From Actinomucor elegans (lineage: Eukaryota; Mucoromycota; Mucoromycetes; Mucorales; Mucoraceae): a stretch of 64,000 bases of DNA. Of this stretch, positions 25,288 to 40,875 are shown piece after piece; within the stretch, counting starts at the first letter, position 1, and every line of letters starts with the position of its first letter. The position numbers and the translations under genes were made by a program. Location: positions 806,001 to 870,000 of the forward strand of contig JAMSLZ010000007.1 in the NCBI GenBank assembly GCA_026027325.1, written 5' to 3'. Under the pieces are notes generated by a model. It ran no database searches. It had not been told where the DNA came from and worked only from the letters and a program-made list of their open reading frames with translations.

Positions 25288-26673
25288 TGTCAAATGTCAA
25301 TGTTCAAAAAGAGAGAATGAACCTTGGCCTACAGAGAAAAAAATCCTATTTATTTCATAAATTTTTTTTTCGACCTACTTTGGTATGATTGGCTGATACA
25401 AGTAACGTCACTAGTGACTTGCTTGTTTAATTTCTGCGGCTGATTGCAAATGCTCATAGTTTTGGTGGCTATTCTCGCGTTATTATTATGAACTTACCCT
25501 ATTCGTCTTGAAATAGGATAACAAAAGGTGTATAATCGAAGGCCTTGGGCCACATCTTAGTTATTGATGCATGGTTGAAAACACAACTTTCGTAAATAGG
25601 AAGATGCCTTTGATTTAGGCGTGAATTGATTTCATTGGCTATTGAGGATTGAAAGTGACTCCAACAAGACCATCCTGACAAAAAATCCTTAAAATTAGAG
25701 AATCATCTTTCTTTTAAAAAAAACTGAAGATGAAGTTTTATTTTCTGGGAAATATATAAAATAAAATATCTTTGTTTTCAATTGAGTGCTTAATATAGTT
25801 ATATCGCGTTTTAAATAGATGCTAGAGCGTGACAAAAATATAGCATCTTTACCCACTACAGTCATATTTCACTTTTTACCTTCTTGTTTGCTTTACATCA
25901 TTCAAATTAGAATAAAATTCTCTATAGCCCATATTAATAACGTAGGATATCTCTTCTTATCCATTGTCCACTATGATAAGAATTGATTTTTTTTATGCCA
26001 TTTGTTCAAAAAAATCATTGGATGATTTAACAATTTTATTGGTCATCAATGTATGAACTTAGAGATCTATGACTTCTTGAAACCCTAACCTTTGTCTACA
26101 AGTATAACCATAGATAGAAAATCTACAAAGATCAAGGCATCGACAGATTCCATATCGTTTATTTAAATGTATTATTTATATTTTTGTAAACAGAAGATAT
26201 ATACCATCAACTTTATAACGCTCTTTGCCAATAGAAGGAAAGCATTACTATTGCTCAAATAAACAACAACTCCATTCTAAAGGAATTGTAAAGAGCTACA
26301 AACCATATTAATTACACGAAGAGAAAACGGCACTTTTCAATTTGTATATTTTCAATTTTTTTGTGATAGAATTTCAATTTCTGAACTTTAGCCTAGAGAA
26401 CTAGCTAATTAATACGAATAATTTCTACCGATCTCAATCAAATGCTGCGTCTCATTAATATTCCATACTCAGAATGAGCACCTGCGTCAAGCAGAAGTTT
26501 AATTCCAGTTTCTATGCGTTCAATCTCTCACTTATATTGCCGTAATTTGTAATAAATTCATTGGCTGACCTTACTATTCATTATTTCAATGGATCAATAT
26601 ACGATATAGCATGACATTTAGAGGTTTATTGTTAAATTAATTAATAGTATGCAATGCAGGTATAATACTGTGT
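25288..26673. other. Intergenic with one dispersed repeat
   Basis: About 1.4 kb between the P2 promoter and the 3' end of the Kin4-like kinase gene. It holds a forward copy of the dispersed repeat at about 26424-26490. No gene is seen. Confidence 0.55.
26424..26490 (+). repeat. Dispersed repeat copy
   Basis: Contains ACCGATCTCAATCAAATGCT, GCGTCTCATTAATATTCCAT and ACTCAGAATGAGCACCTG, a near-complete diverged copy of the family. Confidence 0.65.
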
Positions 26674-29600
26674 TTAATTGGATGATGTGAGATAGCTATT
26701 TTTTTCTAGATCCAAAAAGTCGATCAACTTATGATATAAGAACTTGTAAGCCCAGACGTTTCCTCTCAGACGACGAATATCTACAATGTAAATCCCAGGA
26801 AGATTCTTGAAACGGCAAATCTCGACAGCAAATCTTATTTCGTCCCCATTATCAATGGAGGCATCACCATAGATAGGTTCTAGACCTTTTTCAGGTGTAA
26901 TTTGCATTGCTGAACTAGATATACCAGAGGACACAGCTGAAGATTCATCGATTAGATCTTCTTCTTCCTCCTCTTCTCCGGACTCTTGATCACCTTCGTC
27001 GTCTTCATCTTGTTTCTTTCGAAGTAATTGAGCGGCGATGAATGACTTGGCCTTTCTACGACAACATTTGAGTACAAATGGGGTTTCTAAATGAGCATCG
27101 ATACCCAGAATACGCAAAATGCGCATAATCTCTTTGATGACAAGCGCAGGTGACTGAGATGTAAGCGCTGTACGGTCAATTGCGCCTTGATGGACTTGGA
27201 TATGGTCATCATCAGAGACTTTTTTAGCAAGGTCAGCAAATGCAGTTTCACTGCCACTGATTGCTCGCTTGTTTCTAATACTGATTTGTCTTTCAGGGAC
27301 CGCAATAGGGGAAACAGGAACTTTAGTTGTTTGTTCCGTTGTGTTGGTTACGACGTTTTGATTGGCAATTCTATTTTCTGTAGCATGTTGAGTTGGCACG
27401 ACATTCTTTCTATTCCTGTTTGTGGCGAGAACTTTGGCTTTAGGAGTAAAAGATGATGATGGTGCTGGTACCTTAGTCGTTGATTTTTCAATAGGCGTAG
27501 CCACTACAGTTACTGCTGCAGGAGGAACTTGCTTCTTGATTGAATTCGTTTTCTTTGATCTCGTTAAGATCTGAGCAGATGGGTTTAACTTGGACGCTGT
27601 AGGTTTAGGCGTGATAGTTGCATTGGTCTCCTTTTTTGTTTCTTTTGCTAATAAAGAAGGTATAATGCGTTTAGAATCATACGTTTAGCTTGAATGGCTA
27701 GTATCTAGGTGTCTTACCGTACGATTTCTTCTTGATCCAATCCATCATTTTATTACCTTTTTTTGGTGTAGCAATGGTGGGGGATAAATTATTCGTGGCT
27801 GTAGTAGCAGATATTTGCATTTTCCTTTTGTTAGTGAATGAATGACTTATAGAGTTGCTACGCGTAGCAGCGCTCCATGTGTTTCTATCTCGGTGCGAGT
27901 GTTTAGGTGCTGCGTCAGTTTCCTCAAATCGACTTTTAGCAAAAGATACATTCGGCTCTTTCGTAGTGGCTGCATAATGGCTATCTTGTTCAGTATGCTG
28001 CTGTGGGGGTGGTTGGCTCTTGTGTTTTCGATAAATACTACGGCGGACTGCCGTCATGATTTGTCTTCCGCCGTTTTCTACTGATCTTGCTATTAGTCGA
28101 GAAGAATTTGACGCTTCAGGATGAGGGCCATAAGAAGAAACAGAATTGCTATCTTGGTCAATAGAAATAGACCTTAAGGAGGAATCGCTATCAATCTGCT
28201 GAAGTTGATGGTTTTTTGTTTGTCGAGTGATCAAAGGCGATGCGCGTCGGGGTGCATCTTTAAATGAAACATTGCCGCTATTCGTTGATCCTTGGCGTTC
28301 AGACAAGATAGAAGTGGTACTGATGCTATTACCTCTATCTCTCACTGGAGAAGATTTACGTCGAGAAGGTGATTCGTATGATTCGCTCTCGTCATCTCCA
28401 TGAGCAATTGAAGAGGTATTGTGAACATCTACATCACTAATAGTTTGATGTGAAGATTCTTCTTGTGAGTTTGTACCTGAGTGAATAGAAATCTCGATTG
28501 TTTCTATTTTCAAATTAACCTGGTTCTGATTCGGTGTGAATGTAGGTGATAAAGGCGTTGGAGGATCTGCAACTGAATTCAATGGTGAAGAAGGACATAG
28601 TGATGGTGTTGATCCACCACTTGCTGAAGCTTCAGAAGAAGAATGTAATACACCGCCAGAGTTAGGCAGCTGTTCCTCCGCCTCCGCTATCTCATTGCTG
28701 TAACTAATAGTTGCATTTTGAGGAGTGTCCTCAGTGGTTTCCTGTGCAATTGCGGGGTTGCTATCAGCTTCGGAGCGAGCATAGAACACATCATTCTTTT
28801 GCTTTCCTTCATCAAAGATACTGGACACACCTTCTTGTTTCTTTGTTACCGTGGGGACTTGAGAGGAGCGCCCACCTGTGAAGAAACTGAGGAACTTGTC
28901 TGTTCCACGACGCTGGCCTCTTCGAATGCTACCGAAGGCAGAAATACTGATAGGCTTACTATCATCAGTATTCAAAGGTGAAGATAAAGACTTTTCGGGG
29001 TTGACTGCTTGATCCAAATTTGCAGACTCCTTATCAGATGTAGTAGGGATAGAAGAATCATCTTCCTGTTTGATGGGTTTTCGAGCTATAATATTGGGCA
29101 CTTTAGACGAACGACCAATAATTGCCGGATTGGTAGTATGAATTTGCTTTTCATTTGTAGTGGTTGTTGCAGTAGATCGACCAATAGAAAAGTGTTTAAA
29201 CGTACCCGTAGCCTTGGCTGCTGATGGGTCTGCAGCAGCATTATTTGGTTTGGGGTCGGTTGCCAAGTATTTATCATTTGCTACGGGCGCAAATCGGTCA
29301 CGAGAGACAGTAGGGACATGAGTTTTTCTTGGGGCAGCAACTTCAGTTGTTGTCGCTTTTTTAGGTAGCGAGGTAGACACACTGCCACTAATCATTAGAT
29401 TAGCTTTTTTTTTAACATCAGGCAATGGGTATGATGCTTCCATTTCAACTTGTGTAGTATTTTTCTTTAAGAAACTGCGATAAGACTCTAGCCATGGATG
29501 TTTGATAACGTAATCGAGCGTGCATCGTTTGGTTGGATCTGCTACCAACATCTTATCCAATAAGTCTCGAGCATCAGGACTTACGTGCGTAGGGAAGACT

Positions 29601-30678
29601 AGATTAGTTGAGAGGATGTAACGATATAGCTGGTTGATATTATCACTATCAGGGTTTGATGGATCGTCGTCAAAAGGTAGAAACCCACAAAGCATGGCAT
29701 ATAAGATCACGCCGCAGCTCCAAATATCTACAGCCGACCCAGCATATAACCCAGCATTTACTACTAGCTCAGGTGCAGCATAACATGGGGACCCACAGGT
29801 CGTAGCCATCAGGTCATCTGCAGCCGATGAGAATTGATTCGCAAACCCGAAATCTGTGACAATGATATTCCGATCCTTATCGAGTAGTAAGTTTTCCTAT
29901 CGATTAAAAACTGGTAAGTATATCAAAGCAATTCAAAAGGGATGATATTATTAAATGCACACACATATACGACCTTCTCCTATGATATATACAGCATACA
30001 TATTCTAATATCTCCTATCCTTGGTATACTTACTAGTTTGAGATCACGGTGAACTATCTTACGCTTATGCATATACTGAACACTGCTCATTAATTGAGCA
30101 AAAAACCTCTTTGCGTCTTTTTCTTTAAGGTATCTATGAGCAAGAATGTACTCGAATAACTCTCCACCTAAATACTCAATTAGCAATGGGTCAATAAAAA
30201 AAAACATCTCTCACTTGCCAGATGCATATTCCAATATAATTCCAATGTATTTCTCTGTTTCGATTACGTTATATAGTTTCACGATATAAGGATGGTTTAA
30301 AGTCTATGTATAAAATGGATTGTTTGTGCAGTGAATCAAATATTTGTCAGTCTCTGTATTACCTTCAAAACCGAGATTTCTCTTTCGACTTTGCTGATAC
30401 GGTTATCTGATCCAGCGCCCTCCTTTTTTATAAGCTTGATTGCCACCTAATAATGAAGAATTCAGTTGCCCATCTACTTCAGTTCTTCTATTCTATGATT
30501 TCACCTCTTGCCCTGTTTCAATGTGAATACCTAATTTTACTTTGCCGAATTCACCTTCACCCAGAGTCTGCAATAAGTTATACGGGCCAAGTTTATTTTG
30601 TTTTTTTTGTATTGGCCTTTTAGGCGACGTTGTTGCTGCTGTATTTAGTACAGACTTGGAGCTTAGTATGTTGGTCAT
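26674..30678 (-). CDS. Kin4/Ppk1-like Ser/Thr protein kinase
   Basis: Six exons join in frame: 30678-30505, 30446-30363, 30303-30219, 30167-30034, 29896-27718 and 27647-26674, for 1209 residues. The kinase domain is N-terminal: [48 protein letters not shown], and an activation segment with [34 protein letters not shown] and the [12 protein letters not shown] insert match the Kin4/Frk1/Ppk1 group related to SNF1/AMPK. About 800 Ser/Thr-rich residues follow, and the C-terminus (ending about [12 protein letters not shown]) looks like a KA1 membrane-binding domain. In yeast Kin4 acts in the spindle-position checkpoint; in other fungi relatives affect septation and polarity. Intron 3 has a GC donor (see findings). 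An in-frame ATG at 30696 is an alternative start. Confidence 0.92.
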
Positions 30679-32731
30679 GTTAACGCGTATACTCAACTAG
30701 TTTTGGAGTAGTTCTTTGGCGCCTTTTTTAATAAAAAAAACCTATATGAAAAGGGACCCAAACAAAGACAGAGATATTTCTGCAATAAAGAAAAAAGAAC
30801 ATAAACATAAAAAGGCGAAGGGGAATCTATTTATGCTGTTGATGCAATAGAGTATAGGAGAAGATACACGCATAGACTTTGTGTGTGCAAATGTACAGCC
30901 AAGCCAATAGGAGTGCTACTTTAAGGCAGTATTTTAGTATCCTTCAGCAAAATATTCTATCAAGTTCTTCTTTGTTTCTTGAGGTGCATTCTAAGTAAGG
31001 ATGTTTAAATGCAGTGGCTACTAGAAATGAATCTCGAAGTCTGGTATACAAGCGTAAATTCTTGATCAACACAAGATTGATGCATAAAACAAACATAAAA
31101 AAAATAACAGTATGACTGGGGCTCTTTAATATAGGTAACGCGACAGATAAATGGGTTATTATACTTTCCAGCAGGGCAAGATATTACCTTTACACCCCTA
31201 CAGCTTCTCAAATGAATTTATTTTACTGCGATTATTAACTACTGCTGATTATTATACTTCGCTTAGAAGATGTTATATTAAGTACTGCACGTCATATTGC
31301 ATTGCCAAAGATTTGCAAGAAGAATCTAGCATGCAATAATATATGCTTCTCTTACCTATACGCACTCGTATATATCTTAGTGATTTACACATCAATCGCG
31401 TAGTGGATCAAAGAGTTTAAGTTTTCTTCATGCAGGTGCATTTATATTAGCCTATAATCGAGTGCTGATTACATGGATCATGACTACTGAAACGTAGGCT
31501 ATTAATTTCACTGGCCCATGAAGATTGAACATGATTTCTCACTCGAGCTTCTCCATCTTCAACACTTATCACATACAAACTACAAAATCTAGTCTAGATC
31601 AACGAAAAGGTGAGACAATCTTTTTTTGAGCTTCGTCTAGTATATAAAGCAAAATATGGTCTTTTAAACGAAGCAAATTTCTTTTAACGCAGCGTGATAA
31701 ACGTTATGATTATAGAGAACAAAACTATGATAAACATATTATAGTTTAATAACGATTAATTGTTGCCTACGTCATTTCTCATTACGAAGATTAGTTTATA
31801 TTGGGAAAACGCAGTTTTATGTCACTTCAGAACTTTATACATTTGTCTCGGTTTATTAAGCAAACTTGAAACTCAAAGCTCAATTAGATTCATTCAAAGT
31901 TACAGCATGATCAAGTATATTGGGGGCTGAGTACAAAGAAAAGCACATCCTACCAATTAATTTTGCATTATATCTGGTTTTTACTTTAGTTAATTGTGGT
32001 GTTTGTTGCAAACTGATCGAATGACTCAGAAATGTGCGATAATACGATATGATACTTATATAGCTTGCTACTAATAATATTTAAATAAAATAGTTTATAT
32101 ACTGGACTTTAGTTGGTTACTCTAGCAGGTTCAATATCTTATTCCGAGCATGAGATAGTAATCAGATGCGACGTTTGATTTTGATCGATTAAGAGATCTA
32201 TAAAAGTATAAATTATTACATGAAATGTATGTGATGAACTACGAGTCAGTAGTGTATATTACCATTATTCTAACAGGTCAACTAAGTAATGGTTTTGGAA
32301 GACGTAGCCGTTTATTCTGTATTTGTACAAATAATAAAATGCGATATTAAAATTAAGCCATTCAAAGGATGGAGAGACATCGCAAATGGCATAATGTCAA
32401 AAAAAAAATCTTAAGGACATACCCTTAGGCTCAAATTTTTGAAATATCGCGGTAATTCTGAGGCAATGTAAAGTAATTGTTATATCATTCGATTTTGTAT
32501 AAACACTTTTAAAGCAAATTTCGTGTATTGGCAATTGATGTATATTAAGAATAGTATCAGATCTCATAGCGATTTAAGGTAGTCTATGCCATTTTATGCC
32601 GTTACACTTCTAATTTGCTTTGAAGGGTTTGTTTTGTAAATATGATAGTTAACAGGAAGCTTTTTTAATTCTATTATATAGCTAAGTCTATGTATTATTG
32701 CTAACATCGAAGATTATGGGTTTATTTATAT
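30679..32731. other. Intergenic, gene-poor
   Basis: About 2 kb between the 5' end of the Kin4-like gene and the 3' end of the GH72 gene. One reverse dispersed-repeat copy sits at about 32145-32205. Short ORFs have no coding features. Confidence 0.55.
32145..32205 (-). repeat. Dispersed repeat copy (reverse)
   Basis: On the minus strand it contains GATCAAAATCAAACGTCGCA followed by TCTGATTACTATCTCATGCT, matching the family core with a small insertion. Confidence 0.6.
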
Positions 32732-34445
32732 CTACATAAAGAAAGTAGCAACAAGTACACATACGACAGATGCCACAAAAGCGTCACCATAAATTTGTTT
32801 ATGCGTAGTGGCACCTGAGGATTTAGTGTGTGTATTACCACCTTCATCAGAAACACCATCCAGAACAGGAGCAATCTTGGAGCATGTTGAAAGGTCATTT
32901 CGTTTAGGGGTGATTTCTTGACCGAGGCCATCATAATCACAGACATTAGGTGACTGAGATTTCATTAATTCCTTTGCTTTTAAATTATATAGCCAGCTCA
33001 ATTTGTCTCTTGGTGAACAGAATGAGAACGCGCCATAAACACCGTTTTCAGGATCACCACTGATTTCAGAACAAGATACAAGGCCACACATAGTATCCAA
33101 TTGAGCGCCAAGCGTTGTATTACCGGTTTCTCCTACTGCGCTCACTACTTTATCAGAGGCAACACAGTTCATATTTTGCACCATACATTCACAGGCACCA
33201 TCAGAGGGAGTAGGTGGTAAATTGGGGGAAGCTTTCCAATTGGCATTGATTTCAGGACAGGTGGCTGCAGATTTTTGCTCGTTATAGGCGTCCATCTTCA
33301 CACCTACGGGGTTCACTTTGTTCATTTGTTCTTGTAGATTGGTATAATCAGGTAAAACTTGCACTTCGCCCGAGTCAGATACCTTTACTAGACCATATCT
33401 ATTGTTCTCCTGCGTCCATTCATACACAACACCGCCAGACCAAACACCAGTCATTTGAGGGCCATAGATAGCCGCAACTTCGGTAAATCCTCGGGGTGTG
33501 ACCAAGTTACAGCCATATTCTGAAAGGAACACTGGTTTGCTATAGTTCTCGAACTCTTTGGTACGATCTTTAAAACCTGACTTTTCAAAGGTAGAAACAC
33601 CGCACCATTCATATAGATTGATACCAAAGAAGTCGGCCTAAATGGAAATTGTAAGTATCGTTGATATGCATGCACATTCATAACATTTACTTGTGCTTCC
33701 TCATCACCACAATTGAAATAATCCTTGATAGCATCGCGAATAAACTCGTCGTCATTGCTTGCATAACCAACTGGAATATGTCGCTTTTTAGTGGTTTTGA
33801 TATACGCTTTGATATCACGAAGAGCTGCTTTTACATATACTGAAGCTTGAGTATTTGTTTTATCATTGGTCACCTCATTTCCAGCAATGAAAGCAAACAA
33901 ATTGCTGTACTGGGAAAAAGCGTCCACAGTTGCTTTATAAGCATTATACAAACGCACTCCATACTCGGGCGTTTTTCGATTGATAGAAAAATGCGGCGTT
34001 GCAATGTCCAGTAAAAGATAGATTCCTGCATCTTCAAAAGATTTCATACAGGCGTCGTGGTTCTTTTTAGGGTCGACCTAAGAGAAGATGTAAGTAAAGA
34101 AGCCGCCTATTTGCTATCTCACAAGTTACTTCATAGACACGGAGCACATTCGTTCCTAGTTTTGCCATTAAAGGTGCATCCCGTGCACAGGCTTCAGGAT
34201 CTGCCAATGGATCAGCTGTCAGGTCTATAACTTGTCCTCTAGGTTGATATGCGACACTATAGTTTTTATATGAACTTTCTTTAGTTTTCGATATTGGCGG
34301 CAAATTGTGTAATATACCCTTTAATAAAGAACTGTTCCTTTGTCACTGAGTCAAAGAACTTTGTTCCTTTAATTACTATATTGTTTAATGCAAAAGTTGA
34401 ACTAGTTGCGCACGCCAACAACAAGATGGTAGCTGAAATCTTCAT
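32732..34445 (-). CDS. GH72 1,3-beta-glucanosyltransferase with CBM43, GPI-anchored (GAS/GEL family)
   Basis: Four exons join in frame: 34445-34318, 34256-34130, 34077-33691 and 33637-32732, for 515 residues. There is a signal peptide (MKISATILLLACATSSTFA), then GH72 with IVIKGTKFF, VAYQPRG, LGTNVLRVYEVDP, the acid/base Glu in AGNEVTN and the nucleophile Glu in FLSEYGC. The C-terminal Cys-rich module (CECMVQNMNC, MCGLVSC, GAFSFC) is a CBM43/X8 domain. A Ser/Thr stretch and a hydrophobic tail (DAFVASVVCVLVATFFM) predict a GPI anchor. These enzymes elongate and branch beta-1,3-glucan at the plasma membrane and cell wall. Confidence 0.95.
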
Positions 34446-36599
34446 GATGACTGATACAAAATGTAAAGAAGAAAAGAAGATAACAAAATGCTCTAGTCAA
34501 ATATCATTCGAAAAAATGTTATTGTTTCTCTTACCATTCTCTCTGTCTTTAGTCTTCGAGGATAGAGAGGAGGTCAACAGTTATGCGTTCCACAAATAAT
34601 GAAAGGGGAAGAATGTTTTCCTATAACGGGCCCGATATCAACGGAATGAGCTAAAACATAAATCAATCCTTTCCATTGTATTATATCTAATGTTACCTAT
34701 TATGGAGCAACTTTAGTGAGTCATTTTCATGGGGGTAAGTGTTGCTTTCTAGAAAGAAAACGCGGACAAGTATTATTAGAATTGAGTGCTACAGGCTCAA
34801 CTGATTAGCCCATGATGCGTTTGGCACTGGCTTTTTTTTTACGAACTGAGGAATCTGCTTGTTTCAGTTCTAGATGGTCTTAGTATAACCATATCACATG
34901 CTTATGAAATATGATCTCGGGAAAAGGACCAGCGAGAAGAAAAATGCATTTTTAGTAGTTTCAACTAAGATCAAAAAAGCAGAGTTCAAATCAGCTAAAC
35001 ACGCACCAAAAGATAAATCCACTCTTTTCCTAATCATTCTTAATACTACTGGTGTTCACTGTATATGTCTTTGATTAATGAGTGCAATTGTAAATAACAT
35101 TTTGCTGGTATGCGATTACCGATAGTTATCTCGAATTTTATCCCTGTCATACCTATGCATAATGATCCAGAATCCTGATTCAGGGAAATTTCAAATGACA
35201 AGACTAATCTATAAGCGCTATCAATGATCAATTATATAATCCTTTGCCAGATAATGAAATCTATAGGTCAGTATTATGATGACTCGTTTTTAGAAGCTTT
35301 TCGAAGTAACTTACGAACGAGACCAAAGACAGGAGCCAAGGGATAAAGGGATTCTTACTATCAAACATGGTACGTATACATATATTAAGCTCTACTAAGC
35401 TTATCATTACCAATTACAAACGCAAACTAACTTTTAGCCATTTATTTTCGTGCTTACTTTATGCACGCCACCTGAAAATCTGTCGATGATGCAGTATAAG
35501 TGATGAATATTACAAAGTTGTACTTGCATTTCACTAGCCTTTTTTTTTTTTTTTTTTTTTTTTTAGTGCCTTTATACTAACATTATGATGGTCAATGGAA
35601 ACATCCACATAGATGTTATGAACGAAGAAAAGCATTCAATAAGTAATACTTTAGGTTTTTTTTTTTTTGTCGAAATGGACACGTTTTCCGTTGTGATGCG
35701 AAAACACGGTATCCCTTACTAAACAATTTATCTGGAGTCATTAAATAAAATATATAGTTAACTTCGCATAGTATCAAGTTCATAGGATCTACAGTATTAA
35801 TGAAATAACCTCAATATGGCACTAATATTCTGAAAACAAATGCTAAGGATGGAGTGGTTGTTTTAAAGAGGTAGTCAAGGATATTTTCTTGAATTTGTTA
35901 TAGAAATCGTCACATTTCCATCATGACTAGATTTTCAATAGAACCTGATTTAATGTCCCATTTGATGCGCGTTATGTTTTCAGGATAAAGCATTGAATCT
36001 GCTGGAAACAAGAATTGACTGGAGTGCAATGAGTAAATTATATTTAAACGGTGTGCTATAAAATGCATAATTTTATGTAGTTTAAATATAATCTATAAAT
36101 CTTTTGACTGATCTCGGTCCAATGTTACATCTTATCAACAATCCATGCTCAGAATGATATGCTGTATCCGATGAAATTCCGATCAGATCCTAATTCATTT
36201 CATGTGCTCTCCATACCTATTATTTTATAATCTTCTAATTGCTTTGCTTAACTAAAAATGGCGGGTTTTCTTGGTTCTGTGATGTTCTTGGAACTAGGAG
36301 AATAATTAAAAAAAAAAAATACCATCGTTTAGTCAAGCGCCTATTGTATAAGGCGAATTGGATAGATCAATTGAATTTCATGATTTGAATCCATTATAAC
36401 AAACAGCATGTATTAAACGTGCAAAGTGAGACGAGTTTATATGATTGAAATATCGAATCTAACATATTGTATGGCATTTTTTATTATCACTCCAGAAAAC
36501 TTCAGTACACACATAAAATTACACAAAATACACATACACGTTTTCGATATTTGCTATTTGAATATATTCTGGAGAGGTAGTGATGTATCACTTAAGAAA
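34446..36599. other. Intergenic, gene-poor
   Basis: About 2.15 kb. It includes a T run of about 24 bases (35541-35564), a second T run near 35656-35669 and a forward dispersed-repeat copy at about 36097-36175. Nothing gene-like is seen. Confidence 0.55.
36097..36175 (+). repeat. Dispersed repeat copy
   Basis: Contains TCTTTTGACTGATCTCGGTC, CAATGTTACATCTTATCAAC and CATGCTCAGAATGATATGCT then GTATC. One of the most complete copies. Confidence 0.7.
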
Positions 36600-38321
<1,722 letters not shown>

Positions 38322-38798
38322 TTGGCTTTTACTTTTACAACAAGAAAGAAAAAAATAAACAATGTACCCCACCTTGAAAAAGTACGGCGGTGTTTCAACA
38401 AACGAGCTGCCAAAGGACCCTGGAAATGAATTCTTCTCAATCAACACTCAAGCGTGTCACCATTATAAGCGTGAGGTTCAACTTCATGAGAAATATACGG
38501 CTTTACTTAACATATAATCGTGGATTTATCTCGGAGAATATTAAAAACTTCAAGATAGATAGACAGTTTGATAGAGAAATATTACATTTCATTATTATCA
38601 ACGACAGATTAGGGTGACCATTTGGGCCGATTATTAAGGCATACCTTTTGTTTGCTTGTAACACTTGTTAAAATTGACCACTCAAGAGTTTATTATCCGT
38701 TTTAATAAGATCTATCTATATGTCTATATATATATATTCACCTTTATTATTATTCCATATCAATAATTGTTTTTTAAAAAAAAAAGTCGCTTTGAATC
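38322..38798. promoter_or_regulatory. Divergent intergenic between ATP2 and the transposase
   Basis: 477 bases separate the ATP2 start from the transposase ATG and must hold the ATP2 promoter. The left candidate inverted-repeat arm of the transposon (38605-38635) lies 284 bases upstream of the ATP2 start codon. A T6/A10 palindromic stretch precedes the transposase start. Confidence 0.5.
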
Positions 38799-40837
38799 AT
38801 GCCACCTGCCAACCCCAATCTTGATGTTAATGTTGAAATTTCCGTCAGCAAACGTTTTATTACTAACACTGAAGTGAGAAATATTTTACAGGACATGTAT
38901 GACTGGAACTCACCCGGCCTCAGTTTCAAAGGAAGAACTGTTGCGCGTGCTACAGTAAGAGACCGCGATGGGTACGAAGTCATCCTGGATGATGTTCCTG
39001 ATTACAGATTGAAGCTCTCCGCAGGCTGTATGAAGTATCTTTCCAGCAACGATAACATTAGTATCAACAGTGAACACGATGCTTTTACTGGAGATGAATC
39101 AGAAGAAGAGATTGATTTGACCGCAAGCAATGGCTGGACAACTGGAGAAGTATATGTCGACAGCAGACTGGACGCAGCCGATGGTTACGTATTTGACAAG
39201 TCAAGATTCAACATGGACAACTTCTTAACGAGTACACCATTCGATTACTTCTTATACTTTCTACCTACAGATCATTTTAAAATAATCGTGGATAACATAA
39301 ACACGTATGCAAGGAGTGTTGGAAGCACTTGGGCAGATGTGACTTATCCTGAATATATGATGTGGATTGCATTGTTGACTGTTATGACAGTCATTCAACA
39401 CTCGGATCGCAAGGCATATTGGCATTTAGGCACCAGCTATTTCAAAGTTTCAATCAATTTTACTAAATACATGCCGATGAAAAGATTTAACGACATTATG
39501 AGGATGCATGTTTTCGAAGTACCTTCTAAAGAAAAACAAGTAAATGATCCCCTTTACCAGATCAGAGCAACACTTGATGCATTCAATGATCATTTAAAAG
39601 ATCGCTTAACGCCTGGCAAGTATTTGATTATTGACGAAACAATAAATCAATGGTTAGACATTGGAATGCCCAACCTCAAGAAATCACCTCACAAACTACA
39701 TCTTACCGGGCAAGAATTTAAATCACTTGTTGATTGTCACACAAATGCAATAGTCCGTTTGGATACGGTTAGTAATCCACGTCCAAAAGAGTACGACAAT
39801 GATTTTGGAATGCGTAACTCGTTAGCCACAGCAAAACGCTTAGTAATGCCATGGTTTAGCAGTGGTAGAACCATTATTGCCGATTCTTGGTTTGGATCAC
39901 CCGATATGGTTTCAATGCTGAATGGTCTTGGACTATACTCAATTATGCATTTAACAAAGAGAAAGTGTTGGTCCCGTGGAATACCCTCTATCGACGTTTT
40001 TGATCAAGCTGAGGAAGCTCATGACAGTTATTATACGATACGCAAAACTTGTGAGAATGGGAGGAATATTTTTGTGTGCGCATACAGAGATTTGAATAAC
40101 GTTAAAGCCTTCATATCATCTTGTAGTACTACAAGATTAAAGAATTACAGGAGTGTAGAAGAATCTAGTGGTGAAACTGGCATATTATGTCGGCCTCAAG
40201 TAGTCGAAGAGTATGAAACTCACAAAAGTAAGCCAAAGAATAATAACGCAAAGAACAAACATTTCATTTTAGCTTTTCCTTTAGAATCAGTTGATATTGT
40301 AAATAACTGCAGAAGCAATTTGATTTCATATCACGATGTAGTCTCTACCGAGCGATGGGAGATGAGATTTTTGGGATTTATTTTAGATATTTGTGAAACA
40401 AATGCCTTCAATTGTTACAAAGTTTTTGCAAAGGAAGGCGATAGAATTGTACATAATGTTTTCAAGGATCATATGGCATACTCTATGTTGAAATATTGTG
40501 AGAGATTAGCCTGTAGCAATATTGTAACTATTCCCTGTACCCCAGTGTCTCTCAGAAGTAACACTGTACATATGTACATATCAATGAAACAAGAAAATAC
40601 GAACAAAAGAAGAAGATTAGTTTGTCAAATGTGCAGAAATCGGGGTGTTCATGGTACGAGAGTCGAAAAAAGATGCAGCTGCGACCCCACTACACCCATG
40701 TGCAAAACCTGTCATTATGTACATTTACGTGAAGTTTTTCAATCACAAACATACTTAAATAATTCTTTATAAGCCGTAATCTACTGATATGCATATCACA
40801 AAACAGAATTTACTTAATACATAGTATATTTATTAAC

Positions 40838-40875
<38 letters not shown>

